Shown one piece after another: positions 38,873-49,480 of a DNA stretch of 64,000 nucleotides. The translations under genes and the position numbers were made by a program. The stretch's first letter is position 1. Each line of letters begins with the position of its first letter. The notes beneath the pieces were generated by a model. The model made no database searches. It had not been told where the DNA came from and worked only from the letters and a program-made list of their open reading frames with translations. The DNA is from Caballeronia turbans (GTDB lineage: Bacteria > Pseudomonadota > Gammaproteobacteria > Burkholderiales > Burkholderiaceae). The stretch lies in assembly GCA_001544655.2 (NCBI GenBank), contig FCOD02000020.1:40756-104755 (forward strand), read 5' to 3'.

Positions 38873-39115
38873 ATGCGAACACCCAGCATTATCCTGATAC
38901 CGGTCGCCGTGGCGCTCTTTTCGAGCGCCGCACCCGCCAGCGCGCGATACACCGAGCACTGGGTATCCAGCGCGGAAGTCGTCCGCAACCCGCAAAAGTC
39001 TGTTGCACCGCAGAAAATCAAGCACACGGCGCACAAGGCACCCGTTCAGACCGCAGTGAACACACCGGACGACGATCCGATTGCGGCGTTCGCCCGGAAA
39101 CCGGCGCGCCGCTGA
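38873..39115 (+). CDS. Small exported hypothetical protein
   Basis: 80 residues. A signal peptide (MRTPSIILIPVAVALFSSAA, cut near ASA-RY) is followed by a short basic mature part (YTEHWVSSAEVVRNPQKSVA, then DDPIAAFARKPARR). No clear ribosome site precedes the ATG. Probably periplasmic; function unknown. Confidence 0.5.
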   Translation: MRTPSIILIPVAVALFSSAAPASARYTEHWVSSAEVVRNPQKSVAPQKIKHTAHKAPVQTAVNTPDDDPIAAFARKPARR

Positions 39116-39198
39116 GTCGTACCGCGGCTGAAAGGTTCGTCGCTCACATAACGCGACTAATCCGATTCCTTTCTTCCCCGCATCGACTATCCTTCTGA

Positions 39199-39306
39199 AT
39201 GTCGTAAGAGGTGGGTTGCATGGGCCGCTGCGCCCTGCCATGTGCGAGAGTTCATCGAGCATTATTAGAGGCGCAGCCATACCGGCGCCCACTACTCTTA
39301 CGACAT
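39199..39306. repeat. Nested inverted-repeat element (possible structured RNA)
   Basis: Outer arms ATGTCGTAAGAG (39199-39210) and CTCTTACGACAT (39295-39306) are perfect 12-bp complements. Inside them, TGGGC (39221-39225) pairs with GCCCA (39287-39291), and GCTGCGCC (39227-39234) with GGCGCAGC (39270-39277). The helices nest in order, giving a 108-base branched-free hairpin with a loop of about 35 bases. It lies in a 494-bp gene-free gap (39116-39609) of which the rest shows nothing recognisable apart from the tRNA terminator. Confidence 0.5.
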
Positions 39307-39578
39307 CGATTTTCGGCCTTTCTCTCTTTCCCCCAGTCCTTGTCAATAGCGTGCCCGCCTTGCTATGACCGCGCGCGCCGTTCGTCTTGCGTAGTTATCC
39401 GAATTTTCGAATTATCAAGTGAGTCGTCGATAATGCGCGCTCGCAGATGCGGGGACGAGCCAAGAAAACGATGAAAGTGGGCAGGGTTGCAGGTGGGAAC
39501 CAAGCGAACGCTGCTGTGCTGATGGGTCGCGTCTGTGTTCGCGTCTGGCTTATGCACATCGAAATCAATGCGCGTAAA

Positions 39579-39602
39579 AAAGCCCTTGATGATCAAGGGC
39601 TT
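39579..39602 (-). terminator. Rho-independent terminator of tRNA-Ser
   Basis: AAGCCCTTGAT (from 39579) and ATCAAGGGCTT (to 39602) form an 11-bp stem. On the minus strand a run of six T residues follows. It lies 8 bases beyond the tRNA-Ser 3' end, as expected for its terminator. Confidence 0.85.
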
Positions 39603-39609
39603 AAGATTC

Positions 39610-39699
39610 TGGCGGAGAGAGGGGGATTCGAACCCCCGATAGGTTTTACCCTATACACGCTTTCCAGGCGTGCGACTTAAACCACTCATCCATCTCTCC
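39610..39699 (-). tRNA. tRNA-Ser (GGA)
   Basis: 90 bases including an encoded CCA, with discriminator G. Acceptor GGAGAGA pairs with TCTCTCC. The anticodon loop CTGGAAA gives anticodon GGA. A long class II variable arm (TAGGGTAAAACCTA) and T arm GGGGGTTCGAATCCCCC are present. The tRNA reads leftward, so its 3' end faces the accessory stretch at 33.8-39.5 kb. Confidence 0.97.
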
Positions 39700-39742
39700 G
39701 GAAGACCGCGATTATACCAACTTCCCGCGCGTGCGCCAGCCC

Positions 39743-41767
39743 CTATGGATGACGAATGTAATCGACGAGCGCGCGCGTGTACGCATCGGGCTTGCGGTCC
39801 AGAAGACTGACCGCGATCGCCACCGCGAACCCCGCCGGCACGCCGAATACGCCCGAACTGATCGGCTCGATGCCGAACCAGCGTGGCCCCGCGAAACCCG
39901 TCAGCTGCACGAAGAACGGATACGTCGACACGATGTAGTACACGCACACGACGAGCCCCGCAATCATCCCCGCGACGACGCCGCGCTGCGTCGTCCGCTT
40001 CCAGAACACGCCGAGCACGAGCGCCGGAAAGAGACTCGACGCCGCAAGAGAAAACGCCGCGCCCACGAGAAACAAAATGTTGCCCTCATTGAGCGACGCC
40101 ACATACGAAGCCAGCAAAGCCACGCCCAGCAGCAGAATCTTGGAGATCGTCACGCGCCGCTGGCTGGTTGCGTGGCGATCGACCATGCAGTAGTAAACGT
40201 CGTGCGACAGCGCGTTGGCGATCGTGAGCAGCAGGCCGTCCGCCGTCGAGAGCGCGGCCGCCAGCGCGCCCGCCGCGATCAGGCCGGAGATCACATACGG
40301 CAATCCGGCAATCTCGGGCGCCGCGAGCACCACCATGTCCGGCTGCATCTGGATGCCGGCCCAGCGCACGATGCCGTCGCCGTTCACATCGCTGATACGG
40401 ATCAGATACGGCTCCACGCGCCGCCACTGCGTGACCCACTGCGGCAGATCCGCGAAGCGATGACCGACCAGTCCCGTCAATATCTCGTGCTTGATCAGCA
40501 CGGCGAGCACCGGCACCGTCAAATAAAAGAGCGCGACGAAGAACAGTGTCCAGCCGACCGAACGCCGCGCAGACGAGACCGACGTCGTCGTGTTATAGCG
40601 CGTCAGGATGTGGGGCAGGCTCGCCGTGCCGATCGACAGGCACAAGAGCAACGACAGGAAGTTCACCTGATGCACGCGCGGACTTTCGTCGACGGAAGAG
40701 CCGGGCGCGAACGCCTCGGTCATCGGCACGGGCGCGGCGAGGCGATCGATCAGCGCGTCGCGTTCGCGCGACCATTTGGCTTGCGCATCGGCGGGATCGC
40801 GCGGAAACGCCGCGAGCTCGCGCTCACGCTCGTTGATCTCGCGCAGCGGGCTGTTGTGCCGCCGCAATTCGGCAATCTCGGCAACGAGCCGCGCATGCTC
40901 GTCGTGGAACGACCGCGGCAACGCGTCGATGCGCTGCTGAATCCGCGCGGCCTGACGCTGATAATCGGCACGCACGCGCGCTTCCTCGGGTGAGACGGCG
41001 ACGGCCCGCTCGAGCGCTTCGACGCGCTCCATCACGCGCCCATAGTTGAATTGCGGAAACCAGCCCAGCCCTTCGCGATGGGCGATCATCGACACCGGAA
41101 TCAGCATCGCGCTGATGAGGATGATGTATTGCGCGACCTGCGTCCATGTCACCGCGCGCATCCCGCCCAGAAACGAGCACACGAGAATGCCCGCGAGGCC
41201 GCAGAAGATGCCGATCGAAAACTCGATGCCGATGAAGCGCGACGCGATCAATCCGATGCCCTGGATCTGCGCGACCAGGTACACGAACGAACAGAGAATC
41301 GCCGCGACCGCCGCGAGCGCGCGCACGAGATTGCTGGAGAAGCGCGTGCCGAGAAAATCGGGGATCGTGTAGCGCGCGAGCTTGCGCACGTAGGGCGCGA
41401 GCAGGAACGCGACGAGGCAGTAGCCGCCCGTCCAGCCCATCACATAGGCGAGGCCATCGTAGCCGCTCGCGTAGATCGAGCCCGCCAGACCGATGAACGA
41501 CGCGGCCGAGAGCCAGTCCGCGGCGGTCGCCATGCCATTGAACGCGGACGGCACGCGCCGCCCGGCCACATAGTATTCGACGAGATCGGACGTGCGCGAC
41601 AGGAGTCCGATCACCGCATACACCGCGATCGGCACGAACAGGAACACGTAGCCGATCCACATGCCCGGCCCCGTCGTGCGCTCGATGCGCTCCATCAGGA
41701 AGATGAAAAGCAAAAAGCCGAGCGTATAGAGCGCGTAGGAAAGGATGAGCCGGTTCGTGAGCTTCAT
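39743..41767 (-). CDS. Sodium:solute symporter, VC_2705-like (acetate/organic acid uptake)
   Basis: 674 residues from an ATG overlapping the DUF4212 stop. It is SSS-family with about 13 helices: YYVAGRRVPSAFNGMATAAD, WLSAASFIGLAGSIYASGYD, RYTIPDFLGTRFSSNLVRAL and AALSTADGLLLTIANALSHD. Between helices 6 and 7 lies a charged, helical insertion of about 110 residues (around 245-355; MERVEALERAVAVSPEEARV, RIDALPRSFHDEHARLVAEI) that the short SSS proteins lack. The DUF4212 plus symporter pair next to acs suggests acetate or short-chain organic acid uptake (inference). Confidence 0.9.
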   Translation of the reverse strand: MKLTNRLILSYALYTLGFLLFIFLMERIERTTGPGMWIGYVFLFVPIAVYAVIGLLSRTSDLVEYYVAGRRVPSAFNGMATAADWLSAASFIGLAGSIYASGYDGLAYVMGWTGGYCLVAFLLAPYVRKLARYTIPDFLGTRFSSNLVRALAAVAAILCSFVYLVAQIQGIGLIASRFIGIEFSIGIFCGLAGILVCSFLGGMRAVTWTQVAQYIILISAMLIPVSMIAHREGLGWFPQFNYGRVMERVEALERAVAVSPEEARVRADYQRQAARIQQRIDALPRSFHDEHARLVAEIAELRRHNSPLREINERERELAAFPRDPADAQAKWSRERDALIDRLAAPVPMTEAFAPGSSVDESPRVHQVNFLSLLLCLSIGTASLPHILTRYNTTTSVSSARRSVGWTLFFVALFYLTVPVLAVLIKHEILTGLVGHRFADLPQWVTQWRRVEPYLIRISDVNGDGIVRWAGIQMQPDMVVLAAPEIAGLPYVISGLIAAGALAAALSTADGLLLTIANALSHDVYYCMVDRHATSQRRVTISKILLLGVALLASYVASLNEGNILFLVGAAFSLAASSLFPALVLGVFWKRTTQRGVVAGMIAGLVVCVYYIVSTYPFFVQLTGFAGPRWFGIEPISSGVFGVPAGFAVAIAVSLLDRKPDAYTRALVDYIRHP

Positions 41768-42087
41768 GCCGCGTCGCCCTGTTCCGATCGGGCGGCGCGC
41801 AGCAAACGCGCATCGGCGACTTGCATCAGCACGATATAGACGAGGATCAGCGCGACATAGACGAGAATCGCGCCCTGCGCGCCGAAGTAGAACGGCAGCG
41901 GAAAGCCCGCAACGCGCGCGTGCTGGAAACGCTGCGCGAAAAGCGGCACGCCGAAGGAGACGACGAAGCCGATCGTCATCAGCACGGCAATCAGCGCGAC
42001 GTTGAAACGCCAGTAGCGTCGATGCGCGCGCGCCATCGCCGCCGATACGGGCGGCGGTGCGGCGGGCGTCGGGGAGAAATCGGACAT
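41764..42087 (-). CDS. DUF4212 small subunit of the sodium:solute symporter
   Basis: 107 residues from the ATG at 42087. It contains RAHRRYWRFNVALIAVLMTI, GFVVSFGVPLFAQRF and FYFGAQGAILVYVALILVY, with two transmembrane helices, the DUF4212 pattern. Proteins of this type are encoded directly before VC_2705-type symporters and resemble YjcH next to ActP. The stop overlaps the symporter start (ATGA). Confidence 0.9.
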   Translation of the reverse strand: MSDFSPTPAAPPPVSAAMARAHRRYWRFNVALIAVLMTIGFVVSFGVPLFAQRFQHARVAGFPLPFYFGAQGAILVYVALILVYIVLMQVADARLLRAARSEQGDAA

Positions 42088-42164
42088 GCGGCTTTTTAAC
42101 AAAACCGCATGGCATCGGCAATAAGGATCGACCGCGCCCGCATCGGGCAGCGGCCGTCGCGAGA

Positions 42165-44147
<1,983 letters not shown>

Positions 44148-44462
44148 CGACAACCTCTCCTGATGGTGTTTCCAAAATCCGGCGGCGCGCACATCGCTGA
44201 ATGGGTTGCGTGCGCCGCATGTTTATGAGGTTCGAACGCGGGATGCGCGCGGCGTTCCCGTGTCCGACCTTGTCTCCTTGAACCGTGCCGGGGCGGCACG
44301 AACAGCATGTCAGGTCACATTCGCGCGCCCATGACATCCTGCATTGATTTCAAGATAAGCCGTTGAACTTACCCGCTTCTTACGTGGCCGATCCAACGGG
44401 CACGGGGTATACACGGAGTCCGCGGGGCTTCTACAATGCGTCCCCACAATCGTAACTGAACT

Positions 44463-45407
44463 ATGCGCGCGGTATCCAGCTTGAATCGCTACGCCCTCTT
44501 ACTCATCGGCGCCATGCTGCTCGTCGGAAGCAACGTCGGCATCGGCAAGTCGATCGTCGCTTTCGTTCCCGTGCCGCTCTTCGCCCTGCTGCGCTTCGTG
44601 ATTGCGCTGGCGGTGCTCTGGCCGCTCCTGCGCTGGTCGAAGATGAAGCGCGTCGCGCGCGGCGAGTGGATCAATCTTTTCCTGCAGGCGTTGTTCGGCA
44701 CGTTCGGATTCACGTTGCTGATGCTCAACGGCGTCGCGCGCACGAGCGCGGTCGCGGCGGGCGTCATCACGAGCACGATCCCGGCCGTGGTCGCGCTCTT
44801 CGCGTGGATCTTCCTGAAAGAGAAGCCGGGCGGCCGCGCGCTCGCGTCGATCGGGCTGGCTATCGCGGGCGTGCTCGTCATCAACGTCGCTCAGGCCGGC
44901 GACACGGGCGCGAGCTCGTTGCCCGGCAATCTGATGGTGCTCGGCGCGGTGTGCTGCGAATCGCTTTACGTGATCCTGTCGCGCCGTCTCACGCAGACGC
45001 TGCCCGCCATCGACATCTGCGCGTACACGCACGCCATCGGTCTGCTGCTGATGCTGCCCGTCGTCGGATCGGGCGCGACCTCGCTCGCGCACTTCGACTG
45101 GGCCAGCGTCGCCTGGGACACGTGGGCGCTCGTCTTATGGTATGGACTCTCCGCCAGTGTCTTCTCCTTCTGGCTGTGGATGAAAGGCATACGTCACGTC
45201 GACGGCAGTCTCGCCGGCGTGTTCTGTGCCGTTCTGCCCGTCGCGGCGGCGCTCTACGGCATCGCTTTCCTCGACGAGCGGCCGACGCTCGCGCACGGCG
45301 TCGCGCTCGCGTGTGTCGTGACGGGCATCGCGCTCGCGAGCCTCAAACCGCGCTCCGCCGGCTCCGTGCCGCGGGAAACGGTCCTTCAGGAACGGCTCAA
45401 CCGTTAA
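44463..45407 (+). CDS. EamA/DMT-family transporter
   Basis: 314 residues with ten hydrophobic helices in two EamA repeats. Features include LLIGAMLLVGSNVGIGKSIV, GVARTSAVAAGVITSTIPAV, VALFAWIFLKEKPGGRALAS and PVAAALYGIAFLDERPTLAH. It is probably a metabolite exporter; the substrate is unknown. A TACAAT hexamer lies about 30 bp upstream. It is divergent from acs. Confidence 0.9.
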   Translation: MRAVSSLNRYALLLIGAMLLVGSNVGIGKSIVAFVPVPLFALLRFVIALAVLWPLLRWSKMKRVARGEWINLFLQALFGTFGFTLLMLNGVARTSAVAAGVITSTIPAVVALFAWIFLKEKPGGRALASIGLAIAGVLVINVAQAGDTGASSLPGNLMVLGAVCCESLYVILSRRLTQTLPAIDICAYTHAIGLLLMLPVVGSGATSLAHFDWASVAWDTWALVLWYGLSASVFSFWLWMKGIRHVDGSLAGVFCAVLPVAAALYGIAFLDERPTLAHGVALACVVTGIALASLKPRSAGSVPRETVLQERLNR

Positions 45408-45577
45408 GCGAATTCTGAAAGCTTTCGGCAGGCGCGCCGGGTGACGCGCTACAATAACGGGCTTCCTGACACCGCAATTGCGCTCAAGCGCGCGTTTGCC
45501 GGCGCATCGCACGTTTTGTTCGTCATATTCGCCTGTCATCGTGTCCGGTCCGACCTGCCTCGACTGAAAAGCCGCCC

Positions 45578-46165
45578 ATGTCCGCTCCCAAGCATTCTCC
45601 CGCCTCGCCCCCTCAGTCCGGCTCGATGAAAGTGCTGCCGAAAGTCATCTTCATGAGCCGCTGGCTCCAGGTGCCGCTCTACCTGGGCCTCATCGTCGCG
45701 CAAGGCGTCTACGTCGTGCTGTTCCTGAAGGAAGTGTGGCACCTCGTCACGCACGCAATGACGCTCGACGAAACCAACATCATGCTCGTGGTCCTCGGCC
45801 TGATCGACGTGGTGATGATCTCCAATCTGCTCATCATGGTGATCGTCGGCGGGTATGAGACTTTCGTGTCGCGCCTCGGCGTCGAAGGTCATCCCGACGA
45901 ACCCGAGTGGCTCGATCACGTCAACGCGGGCGTGCTGAAAGTGAAGCTGTCGATGGCGCTCATCAGCATCTCGTCGATCCACCTGCTGAAAACCTTCATC
46001 AACCCTGACCAGCACACGTTCCACACGGTGTTGTGGCAGGTTGTCATCCACGTCGCGTTCCTCGTTTCCGCGCTCATCATGGCGTACGTCGACCGGCTGA
46101 CCACGCACACGCATCCGAAGCACTTTCACAGCGAGACCATCGCGCCCCGAAGCGCGCTCGACTGA
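45578..46165 (+). CDS. TIGR00645/UPF0114 (YqhA-like) membrane protein
   Basis: 195 residues with three or four hydrophobic helices. Motifs are [60 protein letters not shown] and [20 protein letters not shown], typical of the TIGR00645 family. Biochemical role unknown. It is followed, 49 bp later, by fumarase on the same strand; they may share a transcript. Confidence 0.9.
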   Translation: MSAPKHSPASPPQSGSMKVLPKVIFMSRWLQVPLYLGLIVAQGVYVVLFLKEVWHLVTHAMTLDETNIMLVVLGLIDVVMISNLLIMVIVGGYETFVSRLGVEGHPDEPEWLDHVNAGVLKVKLSMALISISSIHLLKTFINPDQHTFHTVLWQVVIHVAFLVSALIMAYVDRLTTHTHPKHFHSETIAPRSALD

Positions 46166-46214
46166 AGCGTCCGATAGAACGCACGCAAAAATTTCGTCCC
46201 CCAGAGCCCAAGCC

Positions 46215-47738
46215 ATGACCGTCATCAAGCAGGAAGACCTGATTCAGAGCATCGCCGATTCGCTGCAATACATCAGCTACTACCATCCGCTCGACTACAT
46301 TCAGGCGCTCGGCCGCGCCTACGAGCTGGAAGAGAGCCCCGCCGCGAAAGACGCGATCGCGCAGATCCTGACCAACAGCCGCATGTGCGCCGAAGGCAAG
46401 CGCCCGATCTGCCAGGATACGGGCATCGTCACGGTGTTCGTGAAAGTGGGCATGGATGTGCGCTGGGACGGCGCGACGATGTCGGTCACCGACATGATCA
46501 ACGAAGGCGTGCGCCGCGGTTACCTGAACCCGGACAACGTGCTGCGCGCATCGATCGTAAGTCCGCCCGAAGGCGGCCGCAAGAACACGAAGGACAACAC
46601 GCCGGCCGTGATCCACTACGAGATCGTGCCGGGCGACAAGGTCGACGTCCAGGTCGCGGCCAAGGGCGGCGGCTCGGAGAACAAGTCGAAGTTCGCGATG
46701 CTGAATCCGTCGGATTCGATCGTCGACTGGATTCTGAAGACCGTGCCGACGATGGGCGCCGGCTGGTGCCCGCCGGGGATGCTCGGCATCGGCATTGGCG
46801 GCACTGCTGAAAAGGCGATGGTCATGGCGAAGGAATCGCTGATGGACCCGATCGATATTCAGGACGTCATCGCGCGCGGACCGCAGGACTGGATCGAAGA
46901 ATTGCGCGTCGAACTGCACGAGAAAGTGAACGCGCTCGGCATCGGCGCGCAAGGTCTCGGCGGCCTCGCGACCGTGCTCGACGTGAAGATCATGGCGGCG
47001 CCGACGCACGCGGCGTCGAAGCCCATCGCGATCATCCCGAACTGCGCGGCCACGCGCCACGCGCACTTCACGCTCGACGGCTCGGGCGCGGCGAAGCTCG
47101 AAGCGCCGCCGCTCGACGCATGGCCGAAGGTCACCTGGGCGCCGAACACGGAAACCAGCAAGCGCATCGATCTGAACACGCTGACGCCGGAAGAAGTCGC
47201 GTCGTGGAAGCCGGGTCAGACGCTGCTCCTGTCGGGCAAGATGCTGACGGGCCGCGACGCCGCGCACAAGCGCATCGCCGACATGCTCGCCAAGGGCGAA
47301 AAGCTGCCGGTGGATTTCACGAACCGCGTGATTTACTACGTCGGTCCGGTGGATCCGGTGCGCGACGAAGCCGTCGGCCCGGCGGGCCCGACCACGGCCA
47401 CCCGCATGGACAAGTTCACCGAGATGATGCTCGCGCAAACCGGCCTCATCTCGATGATCGGCAAGGCCGAGCGCGGCCCGGTCGCGATCGAGGCGATCAA
47501 GAATCACAAGGCCGCGTATCTGATGGCGGTCGGCGGCGCGGCGTATCTCGTATCAAAGGCGATCCGCGAGGCGAAGGTGCTCGCGTTCGAAGACCTCGGC
47601 ATGGAAGCGATCTATGAATTCGACGTGCAGGACATGCCGGTGACGGTCGCCGTCGATTCGACCGGCACGTCGGTCCACAAGACGGGCCCCGCAGAATGGC
47701 AGGCGAAGATCGGCAAAATTCCGGTCGCGACGGCTTGA
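46215..47738 (+). CDS. fumA: Class I fumarate hydratase (4Fe-4S)
   Basis: 507 residues, the length of single-chain class I fumarases. The N-terminal domain holds MCAEGKRPICQDTGIVTVFV (first cluster Cys in CQDTG), GAGWCPPGMLGIGIGGTAEK and NCAATRHAHFTLDGSG. The C-terminal domain holds SGKMLTGRDAAHKRIADML, YYVGPVDPVRDEAVGPAGP, TTATRMDKFTEMML and FEDLGMEAIYEFDVQDMPVT. It interconverts fumarate and malate using an oxygen-sensitive 4Fe-4S cluster. A terminator follows directly. Confidence 0.95.
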   Translation: MTVIKQEDLIQSIADSLQYISYYHPLDYIQALGRAYELEESPAAKDAIAQILTNSRMCAEGKRPICQDTGIVTVFVKVGMDVRWDGATMSVTDMINEGVRRGYLNPDNVLRASIVSPPEGGRKNTKDNTPAVIHYEIVPGDKVDVQVAAKGGGSENKSKFAMLNPSDSIVDWILKTVPTMGAGWCPPGMLGIGIGGTAEKAMVMAKESLMDPIDIQDVIARGPQDWIEELRVELHEKVNALGIGAQGLGGLATVLDVKIMAAPTHAASKPIAIIPNCAATRHAHFTLDGSGAAKLEAPPLDAWPKVTWAPNTETSKRIDLNTLTPEEVASWKPGQTLLLSGKMLTGRDAAHKRIADMLAKGEKLPVDFTNRVIYYVGPVDPVRDEAVGPAGPTTATRMDKFTEMMLAQTGLISMIGKAERGPVAIEAIKNHKAAYLMAVGGAAYLVSKAIREAKVLAFEDLGMEAIYEFDVQDMPVTVAVDSTGTSVHKTGPAEWQAKIGKIPVATA

Positions 47739-47779
47739 TTGCCGCTTGACGGCGGTTTGCCACCGCTACTGATGGGCAC

Positions 47780-47810
47780 GAGCCGGGCGATCCACCCGGC
47801 TCTTTTCTTT
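47780..47810 (+). terminator. Rho-independent terminator of fumarase gene
   Basis: GAGCCGGG (47780-47787) and CCCGGCTC (47795-47802) form an 8-bp stem with a 7-base loop, followed by TTTTCTTT. It is 41 bp after the fumarase stop. Confidence 0.82.
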
Positions 47811-47942
47811 GCAACGCCGCCAGCTGAGAAAGGTTTTCATTCCCGGTTTCATCGAAACAAAAAATTTCTTCTCAACCTTGGCATTGCCACGCTCAAGGTT
47901 TATCTTTTCAAAAGCCCCACGTTTAGAACAGGAATCAAAATC

Positions 47943-48419
47943 ATGCAAGGCGACGCGAAAGTCATCGAATTTTTGAACGCGCAGTTGAAGAACGAACTGA
48001 CCGCGATCAATCAATACTTCCTGCACGCCCGGATGTATCAGCACTGGGGCCTCGAGAAGCTGAACAAGCACGAGTACGACGAATCGATCGGCGAGATGAA
48101 GCATGCCGACTGGCTGATCCAGCGCGTGTTCATGCTAGACGGACTGCCGAATCTGCAGGACCTGCACAAGCTGCTGATCGGTGAAGAGACCAAGGAAATC
48201 CTCGAATGCGATCTGAAGCTCGAGCAGATTTCCCAGTCCACCTGCAAGGAAGCCATCGCGTATTGCGAGTCGGTGCGCGACTTCGTCTCGCGCGAAATAT
48301 TCGAAAAGATCCTGCACGACACCGAAGAGCACATCGACTGGCTGGAAACGCAACTCGATCTGATCGACAAGGTCGGCATCCAGAACTACCAGCAGACCAT
48401 GATGGGCGATCACGAGTAA
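47943..48419 (+). CDS. bfr: Bacterioferritin (with E127T in the ferroxidase site)
   Basis: 158 residues from an ATG with AGGA nine bases upstream. It aligns without gaps to E. coli Bfr. Ferroxidase ligands Glu18, Glu51, His54, Glu94 and His130 and the heme ligand Met52 are present. Glu127 of E. coli Bfr is Thr here (DTEEH instead of DEEGH). The protein should assemble a 24-mer iron store; the substitution could weaken the di-iron site, as in the heme-type subunits of two-subunit bacterioferritins. No Fur box is apparent; the preceding gap has an AACCTTG/CAAGGTT inverted repeat at 47874-47900. Bfd is encoded 1 kb downstream. Confidence 0.93.
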   Translation: MQGDAKVIEFLNAQLKNELTAINQYFLHARMYQHWGLEKLNKHEYDESIGEMKHADWLIQRVFMLDGLPNLQDLHKLLIGEETKEILECDLKLEQISQSTCKEAIAYCESVRDFVSREIFEKILHDTEEHIDWLETQLDLIDKVGIQNYQQTMMGDHE

Positions 48420-48423
48420 CCGC

Positions 48424-49305
48424 ATGCCCGGCGCAGTGCCTTCCCAGAAGCCGAACGGGCGTGCCGCGTCAGACGCGAGCGCGCCGGTCGGCATTTTCGA
48501 TTCCGGTCTCGGCGGGTTGTCGGTGCTTCGCGCCGTACGCGCGACGCTGCCGCACGAACGTCTGATCTACGTCGCTGATTCGCGCCACGCGCCCTACGGC
48601 GAGCGCGACGACGATTTCATCGTCGACCGCACGATGGCGATCGGCGAATGGCTCGTCGGGCAAGGCGCGAAGGCGCTCGTCGTCGCATGCAATACCGCCA
48701 CCGCCCAGTCGATCGCGCTCGTGCGTGAGCGCCTGCCGATTCCGCTCGTCGGCGTCGAGCCGGGGGTGAAGCCCGCGGCGGCTGTGTCGAAGTCGCGTGT
48801 GGTCGGCGTACTCGCCACGGCCGTCACATTGCGCTCCGCGCGCTTTCAGTCACTGCTCGACCGGTACGCGGGAGATTGCCGGTTCATCTGTCAGGCGGGA
48901 CATGGGCTGGTTCAGGCCGTCGAGCGTTGCGACACGTCGTCGCCCGCGCTGATGGCGCTGCTCGAAAGCTATCTCGCGCCCATGCTCGACGCCGGGGCGG
49001 ACACGCTCGTGCTCGGCTGCACGCATTACCCTTTTCTCGATCGCGCGATTCGTGACATCGCCGGGGAGCGACTGCAGATCATCGATACGAGCGTGGCGAT
49101 CGCTCGGCAACTCGATCGCCTGCTGGACGCGCATGCGCAGAAAAGCGTGAGCACGCCACCCGAAACCCTGCCCCGCTTCTATTCCACCGCCGATGGCGAA
49201 ACTCAGCGCCAGCTCGCCGCGGCCCTGCTTCAACTCGACGCGAAAGTCGAGCATGTGGATATCCCATCACGCCGAACGCGTCTCGCTGAACCCGACATCG
49301 TCTGA
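48424..49305 (+). CDS. murI: Glutamate racemase
   Basis: 293 residues. N-terminal VGIFDSGLGGLSVLRAVRAT and the two catalytic Cys regions VVACNTATAQSIALVRE and LVLGCTHYPFLDRAIRDIAG are intact, so activity is expected. It makes D-glutamate for peptidoglycan. Its ATG is 4 bp after the bfr stop, so it is co-transcribed with bfr, an unusual but frequently seen coupling in this group. Confidence 0.95.
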   Translation: MPGAVPSQKPNGRAASDASAPVGIFDSGLGGLSVLRAVRATLPHERLIYVADSRHAPYGERDDDFIVDRTMAIGEWLVGQGAKALVVACNTATAQSIALVRERLPIPLVGVEPGVKPAAAVSKSRVVGVLATAVTLRSARFQSLLDRYAGDCRFICQAGHGLVQAVERCDTSSPALMALLESYLAPMLDAGADTLVLGCTHYPFLDRAIRDIAGERLQIIDTSVAIARQLDRLLDAHAQKSVSTPPETLPRFYSTADGETQRQLAAALLQLDAKVEHVDIPSRRTRLAEPDIV

Positions 49306-49437
49306 GGGTTTTCCTCGCGCCGCGCTCTTTCACACGCGCGCTTTCGCCCGCCGGACAAGACGCCTGGCAATAAACCCGCCTACTTGCGCGCTGTGTTACA
49401 AAAAACACAGAACCCCGCTTGCAAAGGCGCGCATAAC

Positions 49438-49457
49438 GAATGATAATAATTCGCATT
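49438..49457. promoter_or_regulatory. Fur-like box upstream of bfd
   Basis: GAATGATAATAATTCGCATT matches the 19-base Fur consensus (AATGATAATCATTATCATT) at 16 of 19 positions by eye. It lies 24 bp upstream of the bfd ATG, an ideal place for iron-dependent repression of bfd and possibly the following tonB genes. Confidence 0.75.
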
Positions 49458-49480
49458 AACGCAAGCTATCGCGAACGATC

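Noticed and set aside
33800-39610. Direct-repeat attachment site from tRNA-Ser
   Set aside because: No second copy of the tRNA 3' end was noticed within the accessory stretch, so an island boundary is not claimed.
44148-44462. Riboswitch or leader in the acs-EamA gap
   Set aside because: Only short imperfect GC hairpins were seen; none with conserved riboswitch features or a terminator.
47739-47942. Upstream in-frame extension of bfr
   Set aside because: The frame crosses the fumarase terminator and the conserved bacterioferritin N-terminus starts at 47943.
47820-47942. Fur box before bfr
   Set aside because: No stretch with acceptable similarity to the Fur consensus was found; only an AACCTTG/CAAGGTT inverted repeat is present.
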